Part shown: positions 1 to 9,245 of the stretch, one piece after another | Layout of the letters: each line of letters opens with the position of its first letter | Position numbering within the stretch: position 1 is the first letter of the stretch | Assembly: GCA_963665705.1 (NCBI GenBank) | Contig: OY762448.1 | Coordinates: 4,154,001 to 4,218,000 of the forward strand | Source: Saccharicrinis sp963665705 | GTDB lineage: Bacteria; Bacteroidota; Bacteroidia; Bacteroidales; Marinilabiliaceae | Direction of reading: 5' to 3' | Length of the DNA stretch: 64,000 nucleotides | Made by a program: the position numbers and the translations under genes | The notes under the pieces: generated by a model | What the model saw: the letters and a program-made list of their open reading frames with translations, nothing else | What the model was told of the DNA's origin: nothing | Databases searched by the model: none

Positions 1-669
1 AATAAAATTGGCAAAGAGGCCAACATTAAATGTATCAAAGTACAAGAACATGCAAAATGGAATTCAAAATACAATACAACAGATTCGGATATTAATTTTC
101 ACCCAAGAGTAAAACCTCTCGAAAATAACTTCTTAATATATAAGAATTTTATGGATGAATATTTATGTCAAATCAACGAAGATGGCATTCAAATCAAATT
201 ACTATTTATTCCTAAAAAATTAATAAAAAAGGGTTATAATAATCTTGAAGTGGCGATTTGGAAAAAATCAATGTGCATTGATTATATGGCTTCCTGTACT
301 GCAAAATCCAAACAGGGATATACGAACAATGGAAAAATATCCGGAAACCCGATTATTAATCAAGAAGTAAATGTTTATTTAAAATATACATACCTTAATG
401 ACTATTGCTACCTATCGGATTTCGAAATGACACATTCATTTATGTACATTCAAAACAACGAAAAAATTAATAGAGTTCAATTTTCAAAATATCATGTTTA
501 TGAATATAATATTAATCAGGAAAACCAAAGAACTGGAAAAGGCATAATGGAATTTAATATTCTCAAAACCACAAATAAGAATTTTAAATCAGAATTCTGG
601 AAACAAAAAGACACTTTTAAACACTTAACATATTCATTTACAAGACTAAGAAATGCGGATGTTTTCTAA
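1..669 (+). CDS. Hypothetical protein, C-terminal part (cut by window edge)
   Basis: I do not recognise this protein. The frame is open from base 1 with no stop, so the ATG at 151 is probably internal and the true start lies before the window; 222 codons are visible. The product is rich in Lys, Asn, Tyr and Phe, with no transmembrane segment or clear catalytic motif in the visible part. The C-terminus reads KHLTYSFTRLRNADVF. It ends 7 bp from the convergent end of nth. The coding call rests on the long open frame and ordinary codon use; the function is unknown. Confidence 0.6.
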   Translation, partial: NKIGKEANIKCIKVQEHAKWNSKYNTTDSDINFHPRVKPLENNFLIYKNFMDEYLCQINEDGIQIKLLFIPKKLIKKGYNNLEVAIWKKSMCIDYMASCTAKSKQGYTNNGKISGNPIINQEVNVYLKYTYLNDYCYLSDFEMTHSFMYIQNNEKINRVQFSKYHVYEYNINQENQRTGKGIMEFNILKTTNKNFKSEFWKQKDTFKHLTYSFTRLRNADVF

Positions 670-676
670 TGATAAA

Positions 677-1327
677 TTAATTCACAACTTTAACCCCCTT
701 CTGATAAAACTTACAATAATCTTGTAAACCACATTTTGTACATTTGGGTTTGCGGGCTATACAAACATATCGTCCATGTAATATTAACCAATGATGGGCA
801 ATAGGTAGTAATTCCTCCGGAAAGTATTTCACCAATTGTTTTTCTGTCTCCAAAGGTGTTTTGGAGTTGGTGGTTAAGCCAATTCTCTCCGAAACTCGGA
901 ATACATGTGTATCGACTGCCATGGCAGGTTTTTCAAAAACTACACTGGCAATTACATTTGCTGTTTTACGTCCTACTCCTGGTAATTTCTGAAGTTCTTT
1001 TATATCATCGGGCACCACATTATTAAAATCATTGACCAGCATTTTAGCCATTCCAACAAGATGCTTACTTTTATTATTTGGATAGGTACATGATCTAATA
1101 TAATCAAAGACTTCCTCAGGGGTTGAATCTGCTAATTTATCAGGAGTCGGAAAGCGTTGAAACAAATCAGGAGTAATCATGTTTACACGCTTATCAGTAC
1201 ATTGCGCCGACAAGATTACAGCAACCAACAGTTCGTATGGATTAGAATAATGTAACTCAGTTTCGGCAATAGGCATATTTACCTTAAACCATTCTATAAT
1301 ATTTTCAAAACGTTCTTTCTTAGTCAT
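677..1327 (-). CDS. nth: Endonuclease III (DNA glycosylase/AP lyase)
   Basis: Base-excision repair enzyme that removes oxidised pyrimidines and cleaves the abasic site. The helix-hairpin-helix LPGVGRK lies at residues 115-121, with catalytic Lys121. The catalytic Asp139 is in VDTH (138-141). Four cysteines at 189, 196, 199 and 205 form the C-x6-C-x2-C-x5-C iron-sulfur cluster loop. The length of 216 aa is normal for the family. It starts 2 bp after the stop of the upstream zupT gene on the same strand, so the two are probably cotranscribed; no functional link is obvious. All key residues are present. Confidence 0.97.
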   Translation of the reverse strand: MTKKERFENIIEWFKVNMPIAETELHYSNPYELLVAVILSAQCTDKRVNMITPDLFQRFPTPDKLADSTPEEVFDYIRSCTYPNNKSKHLVGMAKMLVNDFNNVVPDDIKELQKLPGVGRKTANVIASVVFEKPAMAVDTHVFRVSERIGLTTNSKTPLETEKQLVKYFPEELLPIAHHWLILHGRYVCIARKPKCTKCGLQDYCKFYQKGVKVVN

Positions 1328-1329
1328 AC

Positions 1330-2154
1330 CTATAAAAACATTAATAAACTAAAGGCCATAACAACCATTCCTGCAACTAAACCATATATAGACAAATGAT
1401 GTTCACCATATTTTTGCGCTGCAGGTAATAATTCATCTAAACTAATAAATACCATAATCCCTGCTACCCCAGCAAATATGATCCCAAACATAGTTGGTGA
1501 TAAAAATGGCATTAATATTAAATAGCCAACAATAGCACCAATGGGTTCTGCTAATCCAGAAAGAAAACTTAAGCGGAAAGCTTTTCGCTTACTTCCTGTT
1601 GCATAATATACAGGAACAGAAACTGCAATACCTTCAGGAATATTATGGATAGCTATAGCAACAGCAATAGCAATACCCAGATTAGGATCCGTAAGCGCTG
1701 CTGTAAACGTAGCTAATCCCTCAGGAAAATTATGAATACCAATAGCTAAAGCTGTAAACAAACCCATTCTCATCAAATGGCTACTTTTCTTCCTCTTCTC
1801 TTCAGTCATATCTTCAATACTCTCCATCTCATGAGGATTTTCTGCTGAAGGAATAAATTTATCAATAAGGGCTATTAAAAACATACCTCCAAAAAATGAA
1901 GCTACAGTAATCCATGTTCCAACCACCTCATCATATGAAGCCACTAAATTATCTTTTGCTTTAAAAAATATTTCTACAAAAGATACATAAATCATAACAC
2001 CTGCAGAAAAACCTAATGCAAGTGATAAAAATTTAGTATTAGTTCGCTTTGCAAAAAAGGCCATTGCACTACCTATCCCGGTTGCCAAACCTGCAAACAA
2101 GGTTAAGCCAAACGCCATTAATATTTGATTAAATTCTATATTATCTAAGTCCAT
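1330..2154 (-). CDS. zupT: ZIP-family divalent metal transporter (ZupT-like)
   Basis: Inner-membrane importer of zinc and probably other divalent metals. The 274 aa product has about eight hydrophobic segments. It carries the two ZIP signature motifs, HNFPEG at 141-146 and HNIPEG at 170-175, which supply the metal ligands of the transport path. A charged, Glu/Asp/His-containing cytoplasmic loop at about 103-127 fits the variable metal-binding loop of ZIPs. The gene is first of a two-gene unit with nth and diverges from the amidase gene at 2362. Substrate specificity cannot be read from the sequence. Confidence 0.93.
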   Translation of the reverse strand: MDLDNIEFNQILMAFGLTLFAGLATGIGSAMAFFAKRTNTKFLSLALGFSAGVMIYVSFVEIFFKAKDNLVASYDEVVGTWITVASFFGGMFLIALIDKFIPSAENPHEMESIEDMTEEKRKKSSHLMRMGLFTALAIGIHNFPEGLATFTAALTDPNLGIAIAVAIAIHNIPEGIAVSVPVYYATGSKRKAFRLSFLSGLAEPIGAIVGYLILMPFLSPTMFGIIFAGVAGIMVFISLDELLPAAQKYGEHHLSIYGLVAGMVVMAFSLLMFL

Positions 2155-2319
2155 AAACCTATTTAATTAAGCCTGTAATTATTGAAATGAATAGTTTTAA
2201 ACAACAAAAAAATGAATTTGTTTTCAATAATAATATTAATTCACTGTTATATTCTAAAAAATCCTAATAAAAAGGTTGTATTAGTACTAATAAATGATAT
2301 TTATATTCAATAATTCATT

Positions 2320-2327
2320 TATTTTTG
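2320..2327 (+). promoter_or_regulatory. Candidate -7 element for the amidase gene
   Basis: TATTTTTG matches the Bacteroidota -7 consensus TAnnTTTG and lies 34 bp before the ATG at 2362. No good -33 TTG is seen at the usual spacing, so this is a tentative call. Confidence 0.4.
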
Positions 2328-2361
2328 CCTCAATTACCTAGCAAAGAAAATATTAATTAAT

Positions 2362-3345
2362 ATGATTCACATAAAAAGTTTAGTGCTTTTTTTATTGTGT
2401 AGCTTATTTGTAATAAGTGCTCAGGCGCAAGAAGAAATATCTTATAAAACATCAGTTGCAAAAAAGGGAGAAGGTTTATACGCTTTTTTAAGCAGAAATA
2501 ACCTGAATACAGATAAATACACCCAACAATTTCTGGATTTAAACAAAGGTAAATTTGGCAAAAACAAAACGTTATTGCTAGGTGTAAAATATAAAATTCC
2601 TCCTACTGTAAGTTATTTGGTTGAACCTTTATACGGTAAAGAACGAGAGAAATTTAAAATTGAATCTGATGATCTTGATGGTGCTGTTTATTATTTAGTA
2701 AGTGGTCATGGTGGACCAGATCCCGGAGCTCTAGGAAAATATGGAGATAAAACTTTATCTGAAGATGAATATGCTTATGATATCACACTTCGGTTAGCAA
2801 AAAAACTTCAGGAAAACGGCGCTAAAGTAAACATGATTATTCAGGATAAAGATGATGGCATCCGTGATGAATCATATTTAGTTATGGATAAAGATGAAGT
2901 CTGTAATAACGAAGTAATTCCTCTTGAACAAATTGACCGTTTAAAGCAGCGTACAAAGGTTATTAACCAACAGTATGTTAAAAATAAACCTGCTTATCAA
3001 CGTTGTATTATAATTCATGTAGATTCAAGAAGTAAAGGAAAAGCAATAGATGTATTCTTTTATCATTCTCCTAAAAGCAAATCAGGAAAAAAAACAGCAG
3101 AATCATTATTAAATGTATTTGATGCTAAATATAATAAACATCAACCATCAAGAGGTTATTCCGGAGTAATAACAACTCGTAATTTATATTTACTAAGAAA
3201 AACGTATCCATCAGCTGTTTTTATTGAGTTAGGAAATATAAGAAACTACAGAGATCAACAACGCTTTATTATTGAAAACAACCGACAGGCACTGGCAAAC
3301 TGGTTATATGAAGGTTTATTGAATGATTACAAAGAAAACAAGTAA
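2362..3345 (+). CDS. N-acetylmuramoyl-L-alanine amidase (Amidase_3), exported
   Basis: Zinc-dependent cell-wall hydrolase that cuts the bond between muramic acid and the peptide stem. A signal peptide (about 1-22, ending AQAQ) is followed by a LysM-like segment at about 26-82 and the catalytic domain at about 108-320. Expected zinc ligands are His116 in SGHGGPDPG, a Glu near 135-137, and His219 in IIIHVDS; the catalytic Glu289 is in FIELGN. The usual SIHAN segment appears as IIHVDS, a mild variant. The gene stands alone, divergent from zupT. It probably acts in the periplasm in peptidoglycan turnover or cell separation. Confidence 0.9.
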   Translation: MIHIKSLVLFLLCSLFVISAQAQEEISYKTSVAKKGEGLYAFLSRNNLNTDKYTQQFLDLNKGKFGKNKTLLLGVKYKIPPTVSYLVEPLYGKEREKFKIESDDLDGAVYYLVSGHGGPDPGALGKYGDKTLSEDEYAYDITLRLAKKLQENGAKVNMIIQDKDDGIRDESYLVMDKDEVCNNEVIPLEQIDRLKQRTKVINQQYVKNKPAYQRCIIIHVDSRSKGKAIDVFFYHSPKSKSGKKTAESLLNVFDAKYNKHQPSRGYSGVITTRNLYLLRKTYPSAVFIELGNIRNYRDQQRFIIENNRQALANWLYEGLLNDYKENK

Positions 3346-3534
3346 CATAGATATAATTTAATAATTACGATAAAACTGATATTAAGGCATATAAATATAT
3401 AAATTAGCCTTAATTACATAAACTTAAATCTAAATACTAACTACAGATATGAAACGAGCCATTCTATAAAATTTTCATGTAGATGAATAATTAATTTGGA
3501 AAGTTACATATACCGATAAAAACAAAACATTAAC

Positions 3535-4434
3535 ATGAAACCAACTTTATTAGTACTTGCTGCCGGAATGGGTAGCAGATATGGAGGATTAAAACAATTA
3601 GACACATTAGGTCCTAACGGAGAATCAATTATTGATTATTCTGTCTACGACGCCATACAAGCCGGGTTTGAAAAAGTAGTTTTTGTAATCCGTCAATCAT
3701 TTGCGGATCAATTTAAAGAAAGGTTTGACCCAAAATTAGCAGGCAAAATTGAAGTTGAATATGTTTATCAGGAATTAGATAACCTACCTGAAGGGTTTTC
3801 TGTTCCGGAAGGACGTGAAAAGCCTTGGGGAACCGGTCATGCCATGCTTATGGCAAAAGAGGCTATTAAAGGACCATTTGCCATAATAAATGCAGATGAC
3901 TTTTATGGTCGAGAGGCCTATCAAACAGTCGTAGAGTTTGTTGCAGAAAGCAAAAAAGATAATGAATATGCCATGGTTGGTTATGCTTTGGATAACACCT
4001 TATCTGAACATGGAACTGTTTCCAGAGGTGTCTGTGAAACAGATGCAAACAACAATTTGATTAATATCATTGAAAGAACTAAAATAGGATATCAGGAAAA
4101 CAAAGTTGTTTATTGGAAAGATGATAAAACAACTGAGCTTACAGGCAAAGAACCTGTTTCTATGAACTTCTGGGCTTTTAAAAACTCTTTTTTCAAAGCT
4201 CTTGAAGATGGTTTTTTAGCGTTCCTAAAAGAAAAAGGAACAGAACTTAAATCTGAGTTTTACTTTAATGCTTTAGTTGACAAAATGATTAAAGCCAACC
4301 AGGCAACCACCAAAGTATTAAGCAGTGATGCAAAATGGTTTGGAGTAACCTATCAGGAAGATAAACCTATTGTTCAACAAAGTTTAAATACCTTAATTGA
4401 AAAAGGTGTTTATCCTGAGAATTTATGGGGATAA
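3535..4434 (+). CDS. Sugar-nucleotide pyrophosphorylase-like nucleotidyltransferase
   Basis: NTP_transferase family enzyme that would join a nucleotide to a sugar phosphate. The N-terminal signature LVLAAGMGSRYGG starts at residue 6, followed by K20 and by GPNGESIIDYS. The metal-binding Asp pair is in INADDFYG (D121, D122). The length of 299 aa suits glucose-1-phosphate or UDP-glucose pyrophosphorylase-like members of this family in Bacteroidota, often annotated only as nucleotidyltransferase. The exact sugar cannot be told. It is followed by a small palindrome (4443-4494) and a Nudix gene; cotranscription is possible. Confidence 0.85.
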   Translation: MKPTLLVLAAGMGSRYGGLKQLDTLGPNGESIIDYSVYDAIQAGFEKVVFVIRQSFADQFKERFDPKLAGKIEVEYVYQELDNLPEGFSVPEGREKPWGTGHAMLMAKEAIKGPFAIINADDFYGREAYQTVVEFVAESKKDNEYAMVGYALDNTLSEHGTVSRGVCETDANNNLINIIERTKIGYQENKVVYWKDDKTTELTGKEPVSMNFWAFKNSFFKALEDGFLAFLKEKGTELKSEFYFNALVDKMIKANQATTKVLSSDAKWFGVTYQEDKPIVQQSLNTLIEKGVYPENLWG

Positions 4435-4442
4435 TATAAAAA

Positions 4443-4494
4443 CAGTACTCAGTAAGCAGTTGGCAATATCACGTCGACTGAAAACTGAGTGCTG
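4443..4494. repeat. Intergenic palindrome, REP-like
   Basis: CAGTACTCAGT at 4443-4453 is the inverted copy of ACTGAGTGCTG at 4484-4494, with 10 of 11 bases pairing. Further short ACTGA/CAGT words fill the spacer (AAGCAGT, GACTGAAAACTGA, GCTGAAGACT). The base composition differs from the surrounding AT-rich spacer. It lies between two same-strand genes and has no T tract, so it is more like a dispersed palindromic element than a terminator. Confidence 0.5.
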
Positions 4495-4507
4495 AAGACT
4501 ATAAATT

Positions 4508-5029
4508 ATGACTCAACCAGAAAATGTTTTAAAATATTGTCCAAAGTGCGGTTCCTTAAAGTTTAATTTTGAGGGAGCTAGGTCGTTCCTTTGTGCAGAT
4601 TGCAATTTTCATTATTTTATTAATTCCTCTGCAGCTGTGGCAGGACTTATAGAAAATGAAAAAGGAGAGCTATTGCTAACTATTAGAGCTTTTAACCCTA
4701 ATAAAGGTATGCTTGATTTACCCGGAGGGTTTGTTGATCCAATGGAATCTGCCGAAGATGCGCTAACAAGAGAAATTAAAGAAGAACTCAATCTTGATAT
4801 TGTTGGATTGAAATATTTAACTTCTTTTCCTAATGAATATATATTTTCAGGCTTTTCGGTATATACTACTGATTTAGCGTTTATATGCAAAGTAGAAGAT
4901 TGGGAAAATATGCATATACAAGACGATATATCTGACATAACTTATGTTACAAAACAAAACATTGATTGGAACAATATTAGCGCAGACTCCATAAAAAATA
5001 TAATTAAAGCATATTGGGGAATAAAGTAA
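4508..5029 (+). CDS. Nudix hydrolase with N-terminal zinc ribbon
   Basis: Hydrolase of nucleoside diphosphates linked to another group. The Nudix box G-x5-E-x7-RE-x2-EE spans residues 74-96 (GGFVDPME through REIKEELNL); the usual Gly near its end is replaced by Asn95. An N-terminal zinc ribbon has two CxxC pairs, Cys11/Cys14 and Cys29/Cys32, an arrangement seen in NADH pyrophosphatase NudC and related proteins. The product is 173 aa, shorter than NudC (about 260 aa), so NudC itself is unlikely. The substrate is unknown. It lies 73 bp after the nucleotidyltransferase gene. Confidence 0.88.
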   Translation: MTQPENVLKYCPKCGSLKFNFEGARSFLCADCNFHYFINSSAAVAGLIENEKGELLLTIRAFNPNKGMLDLPGGFVDPMESAEDALTREIKEELNLDIVGLKYLTSFPNEYIFSGFSVYTTDLAFICKVEDWENMHIQDDISDITYVTKQNIDWNNISADSIKNIIKAYWGIK

Positions 5030-5255
5030 TCTACCACTCTAAAACAGCATTAAATATTTTTATCATTAAAAATGCTTTTTACAAAATAATCAATCATTAA
5101 GTGGGTATTTTTTAGCAATTTTGTGAGCTCATATTGATGATTGGTAAATATATGTGAAATTTAAATGGACAATTAAATATTATGATTCTTTTATTTTCGA
5201 ATTGTGATGATTAAATTTATTTGGAACATTTATTCAAAACTGAAAACTTAAACAG

Positions 5256-6548
5256 ATGAATCCGCAAGCACAAGAATTAAACGAGGTAATTTTAGCTAAA
5301 AACCCGGTTGTTTATGACTTATTAAGTGAGAAAGGGAAAAATATTTTCTTTCCTAAAAAAGGCATATTAGGTCAAACAGCCGAAGCCAAAGGAACAAAAA
5401 TCAATGCTACTATTGGTGCTGCAATTGAAGATGACGGTACACCAATGCGCCTTGAGTCAATTGCCTCAAAAATTGATTTGGATCCATCTCTATCATTTCC
5501 ATATGCTCCTAGTTTTGGTCGTCCGGACCTTAGAAAAAAATGGAAGGAAATGATCTATGTAAAAAATCCTGCATTAAAAGATAAAGAACTAAGCTTACCC
5601 ATTGTAACAAGTGCATTAACACATGGTATTAGTATGGCTGGTTATCTTTGGATGGATGAAGAACAAGAAGTAATTGTTCCGAATTTATTTTGGGGAAATT
5701 ACAATTTAGCCTTGATAAATGCCTACGGTGTAAAGTTGAATAAATTCAACTTATTTAAGAATAATAATTTTGATGTTGATTCATTAAAAGAACATCTGTT
5801 ATCAGAGGGTGAGAAAAAAGTAATCATCTTAAATTTTCCTAATAACCCAACAGGATACACCCCCACGACAGAAGAAATGAAAAGCATTATTGCAGCCATA
5901 AAAGAAGCTGCAGATGCTGGTAAAAAAATTGTTACAATAACTGATGATGCTTATTTTGGATTAGTATTTGAAGAAGGTGTAGAACCTCAATCTATCTTTG
6001 CTTATTTAGCTGATTTACATGAAAATATTTTAGCTGTAAAAATTGATGGTGCTACAAAAGAAGATTATGTTTGGGGCTTTAGAGTTGGTTTTATTACTTA
6101 TGGAATTAAAGGAGGGAATGAAGAGTTATACCAAGCTTTAGAAATGAAAACAGCGGGTGCTGTTCGTGGTAATATTTCAAACTCATCAAACTTAAGTCAG
6201 TCATTACTTCTTCATGCTTTTGAATCGCCTGATTACAAAGATCAAAAACATAGTAAGTTTGTTATTATGAAATCTAGGTATCAAGCTATTAAAGATGTTT
6301 TAAGTGACGAAAAGTATAAGGAGTATTTTACTGCACTACCATATAATTCAGGTTATTTTATGTGTGTAAAATTAAGTGAAGGACTTGATGGAGAAGCAAT
6401 TCGTGAAATATTAATTAATAAATACAGCATTGGAATTATTAATTTAAATAATATTCTTAGAGTGGCATTCTCTGCAATGGCAGCATCTGATGCTAAAGAA
6501 TTATTTGAGGGTATTTACAACGCTTGTAAAGACTATAAAAATCAATAA
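5256..6548 (+). CDS. PLP-dependent class I/II aminotransferase
   Basis: Fold-type I transaminase of 430 aa. NFPNNPTG (193-200) supplies the conserved Asn197, TDDAYFG (229-235) the Asp that contacts the pyridine nitrogen, and GATKEDYVWGFRVGF (265-279) the Schiff-base Lys268 and an Arg. The N-terminus is longer than in aspartate aminotransferase AspC, and the ITDDAYFGLVFE stretch suits the tyrosine/aspartate-type enzymes of Bacteroidota. The amino-acid substrate cannot be assigned. It is a single-gene unit ended by the terminator at 6571-6596. Confidence 0.88.
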   Translation: MNPQAQELNEVILAKNPVVYDLLSEKGKNIFFPKKGILGQTAEAKGTKINATIGAAIEDDGTPMRLESIASKIDLDPSLSFPYAPSFGRPDLRKKWKEMIYVKNPALKDKELSLPIVTSALTHGISMAGYLWMDEEQEVIVPNLFWGNYNLALINAYGVKLNKFNLFKNNNFDVDSLKEHLLSEGEKKVIILNFPNNPTGYTPTTEEMKSIIAAIKEAADAGKKIVTITDDAYFGLVFEEGVEPQSIFAYLADLHENILAVKIDGATKEDYVWGFRVGFITYGIKGGNEELYQALEMKTAGAVRGNISNSSNLSQSLLLHAFESPDYKDQKHSKFVIMKSRYQAIKDVLSDEKYKEYFTALPYNSGYFMCVKLSEGLDGEAIREILINKYSIGIINLNNILRVAFSAMAASDAKELFEGIYNACKDYKNQ

Positions 6549-6570
6549 TATTTATTCTTTTTATATATAA

Positions 6571-6596
6571 ACCGCATCATTCGATGCGGTTTTTTT
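6571..6596 (+). terminator. Intrinsic terminator after the aminotransferase gene
   Basis: Perfect 8-bp stem ACCGCATC/GATGCGGT around an ATTC loop, followed by a run of T, 22 bp after the stop codon. Confidence 0.9.
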
Positions 6597-6656
6597 ATGC
6601 TTTTTTCTTTCAAAACAAAATAATTACTCCTAGCTTTAATCTATAAGTTTACTGTT

Positions 6657-7286
6657 ATGGAAACAAAAGATCTTTATTTAAACGAAAGAAAAGAAGTAGC
6701 TCGCTTTATGCGAAGGTTATACAAAAAAGGACTCACTACCAGCTTAGGAGGAAATATTAGTAAAAGAGTTGGAGATCATTTTTTAATTACTCCAACAGAA
6801 ATTGACAAAGGAACTATAAAAGCCAAAAACATTGTTATTTTGGATAAAGAAGGAAACAACCTGACTAAATGGATAAATCCAAGTCGTGAAACCAGCATGC
6901 ACATTCAAATATATAAAGATCACCCAACAATTAATGCAATAGTACATTGCCATACCATCTTTTCCTCTTCATTTTCAGCGATGGATACACCTATTAATGC
7001 GCACTTAATTGCTGAATCGAGAATGATAATAAAAGAACCAGTTGTTGCTCCTTATGGGCTTATTGGCACCCCTGAATTAGCCGAAAATGTAAGTAAAACG
7101 TTTGCACAAAACAAAGTTCTTATCATGGAGAATCATGGTATTACTGCTATTGGATCTCAAATGATAAAAGCTTTTGACAGAATTGAAGTACTTGAAAATG
7201 CAGCAAAAATGACATTTATTACAACATTAATGAATGAAGTTAGATCACTATCTGATGATCAGCTGGAACAAATTGATAATTTGTAA
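6657..7286 (+). CDS. Class II aldolase/adducin family protein (FucA-like)
   Basis: Zinc aldolase-type enzyme of 209 aa that would split a sugar phosphate into a C3 fragment and an aldehyde. Expected residues are all present: the phosphate loop SLGGNIS (29-35), catalytic Glu78, and zinc ligands His97, His99 and His160 (IVHCHT and MENHG). The spacing matches L-fuculose-1-phosphate aldolase (E73, H92, H94, H155 in the Escherichia coli enzyme) shifted by five. There are no sugar-kinase or isomerase neighbours, so the substrate stays open. It converges with the sensor kinase at 7296, only 9 bp away. Confidence 0.87.
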   Translation: METKDLYLNERKEVARFMRRLYKKGLTTSLGGNISKRVGDHFLITPTEIDKGTIKAKNIVILDKEGNNLTKWINPSRETSMHIQIYKDHPTINAIVHCHTIFSSSFSAMDTPINAHLIAESRMIIKEPVVAPYGLIGTPELAENVSKTFAQNKVLIMENHGITAIGSQMIKAFDRIEVLENAAKMTFITTLMNEVRSLSDDQLEQIDNL

Positions 7287-7295
7287 TAAAATATA

Positions 7296-9188
7296 TTATA
7301 CAGGATGGGAAAAATAAAAACAAGAACCTTTACCTTGTTGGCTTTCCAGCCATATTTCCCCTCCTAATAGCTCCACAATATTTTTAGCAATAGACAAACC
7401 TAATCCTGTTCCTCCCATATCTAGGTTATATTGCTCCTCATCTTTAAAAAATCGATGAAAAACAAGATTAACACGATCACTTGGTATTCCTTTTCCTGTA
7501 TCTGAAACACAGAAATTATAGAATTTGCCATCTTCACTTAATTCTACAGAATATACAACTTGCCCTTCTTGTGTAAATTTAATTGCATTTTCAATTAAGT
7601 TACCCAATACCTGGCGTATTCTATTATAATCTGTATAAAGACTTCCATTAACCCCTCCCCCTATTTCATAAGTAAAGTTCAAATTCGTCTTCCTTATTGA
7701 TTTAATTCTTAATGCAAATACTTGATGAATATTTTCAAATAAATCTTCAATAGAAACGTTTGTCTTTTCTATTTTTAGTTGACCAATCTGTATTTGTGAA
7801 ATATCAATAAGATCAGATATAATATGAAGTAGTTGATTAGAATTATCTTCAATTAAGTTAAGATAATTTTCAGCGTCTCCATTTGATAAATCCTGATACC
7901 TTAGAATATCTACAAAACCTATTATGCCATTCATAGGAGTTCTGATCTCATGTGACATATTAGAAATAAAGGCCGTTTTTAAATTATCACTCTCCTCCGC
8001 CTTTCGCTTTGCATAAGATAATTGTTCATTGATTAGCTCAATTTGTTCATTATGTCTATGTAAAATAGCATTCTTATCTTTAAGAGTTTCATTGGCCTCA
8101 CATAATTCTTTTGTCCTTTTTTTAACTTCATTTCTTAACTTCCTATTAAAAAAAGAGAAATAGGCCGTAATAACAGAAATCAAAATTAAAACAACCACTA
8201 AAATCTTCAAACTCAGATATAACCCTTCTAGCTTTTGTTCTTTATAATCTTCATATAAAAATCCATCTAAAGAATAATCTTCTTCTAACATTCCTAATTG
8301 TACATATGATTCTGCTATATGTTTCCAACGCTCTTTGTTAGTATGCCCAATCTCAACAAATTTAGGAAGAACCAACTCCTCCATTTTCATGGCTTCATAC
8401 ATTAAAACATCATATGACAGATCATTATTATACTTATTTTGAATAAGTCGAACAATCTCTTCTTTATGATTCATGGCATAAGTCCACCCTTTAAGGCTTG
8501 CATTCAAAAATTTTTGAACAGTTTCCGGATTTGAGTATAAATAATCCTCTGAAGTATATATACAATCTCCATAAAAATCCACTCCATAAGCGTAAGGATT
8601 AATAACAACAGGCAATTGTCCTAACTGACTTAATAGAAAAGGAACATCAGTTACATATCCATCAATCACCTCATATTTATCATCTATTAAACCACCTAAT
8701 CTATCGCCATAAGAAACTTTTTCTACCAAACTATCTAACCCCCTCTTCAGCAATAAAGATTTTGTTGAAGTAAGCGTTCTGTTTGAGATTCTTATTTTTT
8801 TATTTTTTAAATCCTCAATACTTGTGATTTTATATTTAGAGAGTGTGATAAACGCTTCTGGGGAATGTTGAAAAATTGTTGCCAAAACAACTACTTTTTT
8901 ACCATTATTTCGAGCAACTAATAACCTGGGGGATTCTACGCCAAACTCAGCTTTTTGCTCTAGAACATTATCTATAAAGTCAGTCTTTCGATTAGGATCA
9001 TCAACACCTTGAATAAATTCTACATAAAATCCTTCATCTTGGTAATAACCTAGTTCCTGAGCAGCATAAAATCCGGCAAACTGAAATTGATGAGACCATT
9101 TAAATTGAATTTTTAAAGTATCTAATGCTTCAGCCTTAGATGCTAATACCATTAAACAGAATAAAAATATAAAACAAATAGATCTCAT
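7296..9188 (-). CDS. Sensor histidine kinase with periplasmic NMT1/THI5-like substrate-binding domain
   Basis: Membrane sensor kinase whose input domain is a whole periplasmic binding protein. Counting from the ATG at 9188: signal peptide 1-22, NMT1/THI5-like domain about 23-310 (starting DTLKIQFKWSHQFQFAGFYAAQ), transmembrane helix about 325-345, a coiled coil, then HisKA with phospho-acceptor His413 in SHEIRTPMNGIIGF, and HATPase_c with N, G1 (DTGKGIP) and G2 (GGTGLGLS) boxes. No receiver domain is attached and no response regulator or transporter gene lies nearby. An upstream in-frame TTG at 9209 is an unlikely start because it lies inside the -7 box at 9207-9214. The NMT1/THI5 family binds thiamine-pyrimidine or riboflavin-like ligands in known cases; the ligand here is unknown. 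Confidence 0.88.
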   Translation of the reverse strand: MRSICFIFLFCLMVLASKAEALDTLKIQFKWSHQFQFAGFYAAQELGYYQDEGFYVEFIQGVDDPNRKTDFIDNVLEQKAEFGVESPRLLVARNNGKKVVVLATIFQHSPEAFITLSKYKITSIEDLKNKKIRISNRTLTSTKSLLLKRGLDSLVEKVSYGDRLGGLIDDKYEVIDGYVTDVPFLLSQLGQLPVVINPYAYGVDFYGDCIYTSEDYLYSNPETVQKFLNASLKGWTYAMNHKEEIVRLIQNKYNNDLSYDVLMYEAMKMEELVLPKFVEIGHTNKERWKHIAESYVQLGMLEEDYSLDGFLYEDYKEQKLEGLYLSLKILVVVLILISVITAYFSFFNRKLRNEVKKRTKELCEANETLKDKNAILHRHNEQIELINEQLSYAKRKAEESDNLKTAFISNMSHEIRTPMNGIIGFVDILRYQDLSNGDAENYLNLIEDNSNQLLHIISDLIDISQIQIGQLKIEKTNVSIEDLFENIHQVFALRIKSIRKTNLNFTYEIGGGVNGSLYTDYNRIRQVLGNLIENAIKFTQEGQVVYSVELSEDGKFYNFCVSDTGKGIPSDRVNLVFHRFFKDEEQYNLDMGGTGLGLSIAKNIVELLGGEIWLESQQGKGSCFYFSHPV

Positions 9189-9206
9189 AGTCGGTAAATA
9201 TCTCAA

Positions 9207-9214
9207 CAAATATA
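9207..9214 (-). promoter_or_regulatory. -7 element of the SBP-kinase gene
   Basis: Reads TATATTTG on the minus strand, matching TAnnTTTG. It lies 18 bp before the ATG at 9188, giving a short leader, and argues against the TTG start at 9209. No clear -33 TTG was found. Confidence 0.5.
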
Positions 9215-9245
9215 ATGCTTATTATATAAAGAGTAATAATATCAT

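Noticed and set aside
5046..5080. Terminator after the Nudix gene
   Set aside because: AGCATT/AATGCT is only a 6-bp stem with a 19-nt loop; too weak to list.
7296..9188. Reading the SBP-kinase as an ABC transporter substrate-binding protein
   Set aside because: The C-terminal half is plainly HisKA plus HATPase_c in the same frame, and no importer genes are adjacent.
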